A stretch of DNA of 64,000 nt from Malus domestica (taxonomy: Eukaryota > Streptophyta > Magnoliopsida > Rosales > Rosaceae), in the NCBI RefSeq assembly GCF_042453785.1, contig NC_091671.1:34239001-34303000 (forward strand). The letters are read 5' to 3'. Below are positions 58,732-64,000 of the stretch, one piece after another. Every line of letters begins with the position of its first letter. Position 1 is the first letter of the stretch. Made by a program: the position numbers and the translations under genes. Under the pieces are notes generated by a model. It saw only the letters and a program-made list of their open reading frames with translations, was not told the origin of the DNA and ran no database searches.

Positions 58732-58832
58732 GGAAATTGTTATTGACACTCCAAACTTTTTATAATTAGAAAGAAAAATACACTAATGAAGAGTGTAGAA
58801 TGCGATTTTTGGAGTGCTAATAACAATTTCTA
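58732..58832. mobile_element. MITE, family D, copy 3
   Basis: GGAAATTGTTATTGACACTC at the left is mirrored by GGAGTGCTAATAACAATTTC at the right. Confidence 0.7.
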
Positions 58833-58980
58833 AAATAAAAGGTAAGTTGTTTGGTCAAATTAAATTCTTTAATCTCGTATTAACCTTATTTGTACCATAC
58901 TTGACCAATCCCGAAACTATTGAGCACCGGTTAATGTTATACCGTCAAGGACCCAGAAGAGTTTCATTCCAACCAGGAGG

Positions 58981-59082
58981 CCAATCACAGCGCGACACGT
59001 GTCGACATCAGAAGCCAATCATAGCGCGACACGTGTCAACATCAGAAACCAATCACAACACGACACGTGTCAATGTCAGAAT
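58981..59082 (+). repeat. Three 34-bp CCAAT/G-box repeats in the LTR
   Basis: Units 58981-59014, 59015-59048 and 59049-59082 each read CCAATCA(C/T)...GACACGTGTC followed by an A(C/T)(A/G)TCAGAA-like tail. The CACGTG cores (58996, 59030, 59064) are G-box/ABRE sites spaced exactly 34 bp apart. Confidence 0.9.
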
Positions 59083-59100
59083 GAAACTAAAAACTCTCTT

Positions 59101-59110
59101 CTATAAATAG
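59101..59110 (+). promoter_or_regulatory. LTR TATA box
   Basis: CTATAAATAG lies 18 bp after the last G-box repeat. Confidence 0.7.
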
Positions 59111-59403
59111 AGATCATTCTCTCACAATATTTCCTAATGTCATTTGTACTAAATCATTCACTTGTACTCATTAAAGGAGAGCTTGAACCTATGTAATTGT
59201 GTAAACCATTCACAATTAATGAGAACTCCTTTACTTTGTGGACATAGCTAATCTGGGTGAACCACATACATCTTGTGTTTGCTTCCCTGTCTCTATCCAT
59301 TTACATACTTATCCACACTAGTGACCGGAGCAATCTAGCGAAGGTCACAGACTTAACACTTTTTGTTGTACCAAAGTCCTCACTGATTTTGTGCATCAAT
59401 ATT

Positions 59404-59421
59404 TGGCGCCGTCTATGGGAA
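59404..59421 (+). other. Primer-binding site of the gypsy-type element
   Basis: TGGCGCCGTCTATGGGAA follows the LTR by five bases and is typical of plant Ty3/gypsy elements that begin TGGCGCCGT. Confidence 0.75.
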
Positions 59422-59492
59422 CGACACTTATTCCCACTCTCTTCAGCTTTGCCAAGTTGGTTTCCACCTTTCGTACACTCTCTTTTGACAAC

Positions 59493-61092
59493 ATGGGGAG
59501 CAAAGGAAGCCACAACACACAGAATGACACCCCTCTTGCACCTAGTGCGAAACAACGAAAGAATGAAGGAAAAATGGTTGTTCTTCAAGCTAAAGTCGAT
59601 GAGCTAGAAGCTCAGAACAACAAGATAGCAATGAAGAATGAGGTCCTCCAGGAGCAGTATGAGAAACTCTTTGAGACGCTCCACGAAACTAGGCGTACTC
59701 AAACACGCGAGCTCATTGCCCTTGTGGACATCAACCATCATCTGGGTGCCCCCCAACAAGGAGGGTCACCTCCTTTCGAGATGGGTATCCCTGATGAGGA
59801 GCGAACTAATCATCAAAACATTGATCAATATGAGACTTTTCTCAACCCAGATGCTTTGACCCGAAGCAGAAGAAGTGGAGGAAGACACCTCATTGCAGAA
59901 GGGTTGGAATGATCAAAAACCGTTTATTGTGACTGCCGAGACTTCCTAAAGCAACGTCGAGAGAATCCCCTCCACATATGCTAGAAGATCAATGACCCAA
60001 GGGTTTCTAAAAGACTCGGTCCCCTCCGACGACCGATGCCAGCTGCCAATCTAGGGAAGGAACTACAGGTCCTAGAGGAACATGAAGGTACATGGGACTC
60101 TGAGGTATTTCGACAGACTCGCCCTAGAAGTCAGTACGGCGAGTCCAAGAAAAAACCACATGCCCTTGCTCAAACTTTCCTACTTCCAATAGGCGATGGA
60201 GACTTACGAAAGAAAATTTCAGTGGTACATGACTCCACTCAGGACCTCTTTGTCCTACAGCTCATTGAGAAAGTAAACAAGTTGAAGGTCGAACGTCAGG
60301 CTAAGATACCTGACTGGAACCAACCCAGGCCTGGCCCTTTCATAAGAAGGATCATCGACATCGCCCTTCAAGTGAAGACAAAACAAAAGCTTGGTTACAA
60401 CACTATACTGGAAGGGATGATCCAATTGAACACTTTAACCTCTTTAAGTCCACCATGGCTTATCAGATGCACACTGACGAAGAGCGATGTCTTTTTTTCC
60501 CCTCCACCCTCTCTGGCGGAGCTTTAAACTGATATTGCTGTCTTTCACCTGAGACAATAGACTCATTTGAGGAACTGAGGAAACTGTTCGTCTCTCAACA
60601 CATCTTCTAGACCGATCGCTTGCATTCTGCAGATGACTTGTACACTATTCGCTAGAAGCTGGACGAGTCACTATGAGAGTATGCTGGTCGCTTTAGCCAT
60701 GAGTATTCTCGCTGCGCTGAGGTAGATGACAAGACCGCCCTCAAGGCCTTCACGGCAGTCCTACGTGATTTTTTCTTCAAGTACATGATCAATGCCAACA
60801 CTTGAAAGACTTTCTCTAAGGTGATGACACATGCTTACAACCATTTCTCCACCGAAGCAAAGACATACCAAGGGAACCCTAACCCCTATCAACAAGTGGG
60901 AAGTGGAAATCAAGTTCTACCAAGTGAGGAGATATTAGCACTTCAGACACCCATTGCATTATCTCCTACCTCATTTAGCTACACGCTAAGTCACCAAACG
61001 TATCTGTCTTTTGGTAAGAGGAAAGATTTTTACTCTCAGCAAGCCCATTACAACAAGAGGGATAAAAGTTCGTATCAAGACAACCATGGGTG
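59493..61092 (+). pseudogene. Broken gag of the gypsy-type element
   Basis: The first part (ATG at 59493, open to a stop at 59910) has a coiled-coil-like segment (KVDELEAQNNKIAMKN). A second open piece runs 60036-60527 and shifts frame near 60410; retrotransposon-gag phrases then continue in another frame with several stops (60525, 60610, 60800 region). A last open piece is 60821-61092. Frame changes and internal stops make it non-functional. No zinc knuckle, protease or reverse transcriptase was seen. Confidence 0.75.
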
Positions 61093-61160
61093 AACGTACC
61101 GTCGACTATTATGACTATGTGGCCAAGCCTCACTCTTTCAAAGTGGAGGACTAAGTACTG
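61093..61160 (+). pseudogene. Integrase-like C-terminal tail remnant
   Basis: Immediately after the gag remnant the sequence gives YYDYVAKPHSFKVED and LKEML, matching the tail of plant gypsy integrases (YYD..VKPRSF.VGDLVLK). The protease, RT, RNase H and integrase core are absent, so a large deletion is inferred. Confidence 0.5.
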
Positions 61161-61475
61161 AAGGAAATGCTATTATAAGAAGGCATACACATTACAAACG
61201 TTTTGACTCTCAACCGCTTGAGATTTTTTGTCACACAAGCCATTCAGTAAATATTTAAAGAATAGGGAATTCAGACAACTTCTTGTGAGTTTTTTGCGTT
61301 CCTAGCATTGGAACATTGGGTTTACACTGACCTACCCTTATACTTCAACTCAGAGCTTCAACATGCGCACTTTGACACAAAGTATGTGATACTAAGTGTT
61401 ACAACCAACAAGGTTCACATATCAAAAGCATGGATCCCTTCATGCATAACAAAACATTCATAAGTATCACTCATA
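61161..61475. other. Unassigned retrotransposon-internal sequence
   Basis: No coding signal between the integrase-like tail and the repeat arrays. Confidence 0.4.
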
Positions 61476-61482
61476 TCAATCA

Positions 61483-61550
61483 ACATAAACATCATACATT
61501 CCAACACATTCATACATAAACATCATACATTCCAACACATCCATACATAA
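61483..61550. repeat. Short tandem duplication, about 33 bp twice
   Basis: ATAAACATCATACATTCCAA is repeated with the following CACAT(T/C)CATAC. Confidence 0.7.
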
Positions 61551-61609
61551 GCCAACTGTGCTTCGAAAGGGTTCAACATACTTTGTATCTTCGACACTTG
61601 CTACAATGT

Positions 61610-62400
61610 GCCTCGACACCTTGCCATTATTCTCACCAACCTGGTGATGAAATGTGAAGAAGGAACTCATCTTCATGCCACAAACCAGGTGATGAAATGT
61701 ACAACCCATACTCTAATATCATTCGGCAACTTGCCACTCATGCCACCAACCAGGTGAAGAATGAACTCATCTTCATGCCACCAACTAGGTGATGAAATGT
61801 ACAACCCGTACTCTAATATCATTTGGCAACTTGCCACTCATGCCACAAACTAGGTGAAGAATGAACTCATCTTCGTGCTATCAACCAGGTGATGAAATGT
61901 ACAACCTGTACTCTCCTTCATGCCACCAACCGGGTGATGAAATGTACAACCCGTACTCTAATATCATTTGGCAACTTGCCACTCATGCCACCAATCAGGT
62001 GAAGAAGGAACTTATCTTCATGCCACCAACTAGGTGATGAAATGTACAACCCGTACTCTTCTTCATGCCACCAACCAGGTGATGAAATGTACAACCCGTA
62101 CTCTAATATCATTTGGCAACTTGCCACTCATGCCACTGACTAGGTGAAGAAGGAACTCATCTTCATGCCACAAACCAGGTGATGAAATGTACAATCCGTA
62201 CTCTCCTTCATGCCACCAACCAGATGATGAAATGTACAACTCTAATATCATTTGGCAACTTACCACTCATGCCACAAACTAGGTGAAGAAGGAACTCATC
62301 TTCGTGCCACCAACCAGGTGATGAAATGTGATGAATGAACTCACCTTCGTACCATCAACCAAGTGATGAAAGCAACTCACCATTTATTCTACCAACCAGA
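61610..62400. repeat. Two-level tandem repeat array (about 100 and 145 bp units)
   Basis: CTCTAATATCATTTGGCAAC recurs near 61711, 61811, 61956, 62101 and 62240. The shorter unit (about 100 bp) contains CCACCAACCAGGTGATGAAA. The longer units carry an extra block of about 45 bp (CTTCATGCCACCAACCAGG...). Minus-strand frames here encode only the repeat. Confidence 0.85.
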
Positions 62401-62644
62401 AAACGAGTGGTACAACTTGTACATGTGAACTCCTAGCATTCACAAATAATAAAAAACCCTCAAGTTTTACAACTTAACTAGGGGAACACTTATGCCCAAC
62501 AAGAGTTATAGTCACCAACAAAGTCTTATTGCAAGCCAACAATAACTTCAGTGCATGGCATACGAAGATCAAGCTATTCAGCCCTCTTACGTTTGCTTCA
62601 AACATTTCTCCTTTGTAACAATGCAAACACTACAACTCGTAGAA

Positions 62645-63335
62645 AGCTTCACACACTTTTGATCAAGACAGTGTGAAGCAAAACCAATTTATGATGCCAA
62701 CAAGAGCTTCATCAATGGAGGGCAACCACAATTCTCAAATTCACACACTCTTGATCAAGACAGTGTGAAGCAAAACCAATTTATGGTGCCAATAAGAGCT
62801 TCATCAAAGGAGTTCAACCACAACTCTCAAACCTTCGAAGCAAATTCAAGATTGTTCGAAGCAAATTCAATTTATATGGTTCATCCAAACCTTCGATTAC
62901 TACAAGGTGCGACTTGCATCACAATCTCTTGCCCAACAGTATGGAAGCAAAATTTGTATATGTTGTCTCTCCCACATTTTCAAATTTCTAGTTTCCTAAA
63001 AAAAAAAAAAAAAAGGAAATTCAACAAAGTTTCATCAATGGAGGACAAATACAAATTCTCAAAAGCTTCACACTATCTTGATCAAGATAGTGTGAAGCAA
63101 AATCAATTCGTGGTACCCAACAAAGCTTCACCACAAATTCATCAATGGAGGACAACTACAAATTCTCAAAAGTTTCATACTATCTTGATCAAGATAGTGT
63201 GAAGCAAAATCAATTCGTGGTACCCAACAAAGCTTCACCAACAAAAGCTTTATCAATGGAGGATAACTACAAATTCTCAAAAGCTTCACACTATCTTGAT
63301 CAAGATAGTGTGAATCAAAATCAATTCATGGTACC
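62645..63335. repeat. About 109-bp repeat units centred on a perfect palindrome
   Basis: Units beginning TCAATGGAGGACAA (63036, 63145, 63254 and diverged copies upstream) contain the palindrome CTATCTTGATCAAGATAG, extended to 34 bp at 63065-63098, with related or imperfect copies near 63172-63205 and 63286-63315. It recurs at 63894-63923. The copies near 62655 and 62745 have ACTTTTGATCAAGACAGTG-like versions. Confidence 0.85.
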
Positions 63336-63339
63336 CAAC

Positions 63340-63885
63340 AAAAGCTTCAACTCAAAAGCTTCACCTACAAAGCTTCAACTCCAAAGCTTCACCTACAAAA
63401 GCTTCACCCACAATAACTTCACCTACAAAAGCTTCACCCATAAAAGCTTCACCAACAAAAGCTTCACCCATAAAAGTTTCACCCACCCACAAAAGTTTCA
63501 CCCACCACAAAAGTTTCACCTACAAAAACTTCATCAACAAAAGCTTCACCCACAAAAGCTTCACCCACAAAAGCTTCCCCCACCATAAAAGCTTCACCCA
63601 CAAAAGCTTCCCCCACCACAAAAGCTTCACCAACAAAAGTTTCATCCACCACAAAAGCTTCACCCACCATAAAAGCTTCACCTACAAAAGCTTCACCCAT
63701 AAAAGCTTCACCAACAAAAGCTTCACCCACAAAAGCTTCACCCACAAAAGCTTCCCCTACCACAAAAACTTCCCCCACCACAAAAGCTTCACCCATAAAA
63801 GCTTCACCAACAAAAGCTTCACCCACCACAAAAGCTTCACCTACAAAAGTTTAACCTACAAAGTTTCAACATAAAAGCTTCACCT
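63340..63885. repeat. 15-16 bp minisatellite AAAAGCTTCACC(C/A)AC
   Basis: About 30 or more copies of the unit, with AAAGCTTCACCCAC, AAAGTTTCACC and AAAGCTTCCCCCACC variants. AAGCTT recurs. The minus-strand frame 63479-63829 is an artefact giving repeated GEAFV/GEAFM. Confidence 0.9.
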
Positions 63886-63967
63886 ACAAAAGTTTCACAC
63901 TATCTTGATCAAGATAGTGTGAAGCAAAATCAATTCATGGTACCCAACAAAACTTCACTTATAAAGC

Positions 63968-63968
<1 letters not shown>

Positions 63969-64000
<32 letters not shown>
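63969..64000. repeat. (AT)n microsatellite at the window edge
   Basis: An uninterrupted AT run continues to the last base, so it is cut by the window boundary. Confidence 0.9.

Larger units (their letters stand above)
58935..59398 (+). mobile_element. 5' LTR of a Ty3/gypsy-type retrotransposon
   Basis: Starts TGTTATACCGTCAAGG, ends ...GTGCATCA, and is followed five bases later by a primer-binding site. It contains three 34-bp repeats with CCAAT and CACGTG (58981-59082), then a TATA box CTATAAATAG (59101-59110). The 3' LTR lies beyond the window, so the exact ends cannot be checked. Confidence 0.72.

Noticed and set aside
63036-63330. CRISPR-like repeat-spacer pattern
   Set aside because: Units are about 109 bp and tandem with palindromic cores, lie in a plant retroelement, and have no cas genes.
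63479-63829. 116-codon minus-strand open frame of GEAFV/GEAFM repeats
   Set aside because: It is the reading of a 15-bp minisatellite, with no start context or family match.

Overview
The window is plant nuclear DNA, AT-rich, with GT-AG introns, LTR, LINE, SINE and MITE repeats and microsatellites. The metallothionein gene at 8.8-9.7 kb encodes a 66-residue type 3 protein very close to the apple MT3 I remember. A Cassandra TRIM LTR and several repeat families I associate with apple and pear are also present. I infer a Rosaceae genome, most likely Maleae (Malus/Pyrus); no search was run.

Genes, left to right: MT3 (+, three exons); a COX17 copper chaperone (-, one coding exon behind a leader intron); a small four-helix membrane protein of unknown function (-); an eight-exon CDK-like protein kinase of the At1g54610/IBS1 type with an N-myristoylation start (+, 31.0-37.6 kb); an intronless secreted legume-lectin-domain protein (+); a seven-exon SPA-type COP1 partner, SPA3/SPA4-like (+, 46.2-51.0 kb); and a four-exon GT14 Core-2/I-branching enzyme, GLCAT14-like (-, 54.9-56.9 kb). 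They are unrelated single genes and nothing suggests a cluster. MT3 and COX17 are both copper-binding and adjacent, but I see no functional link beyond that.

Layout: 0-8.4 kb is gene-free and holds decayed LTR and RNase H remnants, a 35-bp tandem duplication and a Cassandra solo LTR that carries 5S rRNA-derived sequence. 8.5-14 kb is the MT3/COX17/membrane-protein block, with a MITE just upstream of the MT3 TATA box. 14-30 kb is a gene-free repeat island: several MITE families, an RTE LINE fragment, an unnamed tRNA-like SINE family with a nested insertion, and an H3.1-type histone pseudogene inside a region of CACTA-like sub-terminal repeats. 30-39.5 kb holds the kinase and lectin genes; the kinase introns contain two Au SINEs, a 5S rRNA copy with an added hairpin arm, and an RTE LINE tail. 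40.0-41.5 kb is a solo LTR with a clear 5-bp target duplication. 45.5-57.9 kb holds the SPA and GT14 genes.

58.9-64.0 kb is a defective Ty3/gypsy-type element. Its 5' LTR has three 34-bp CCAAT/G-box repeats; its gag is broken and seems joined directly to an integrase-like tail. Behind that lie three different tandem-repeat arrays, one built around a 30-34 bp perfect palindrome. The element runs off the right edge.

I found no clear new biological system. The most unusual structures are the 5S-hairpin/Au-SINE composite in the kinase intron, the captured histone H3 fragment, the promoter-proximal MITE at MT3, and the repeat architecture of the last 5 kb.
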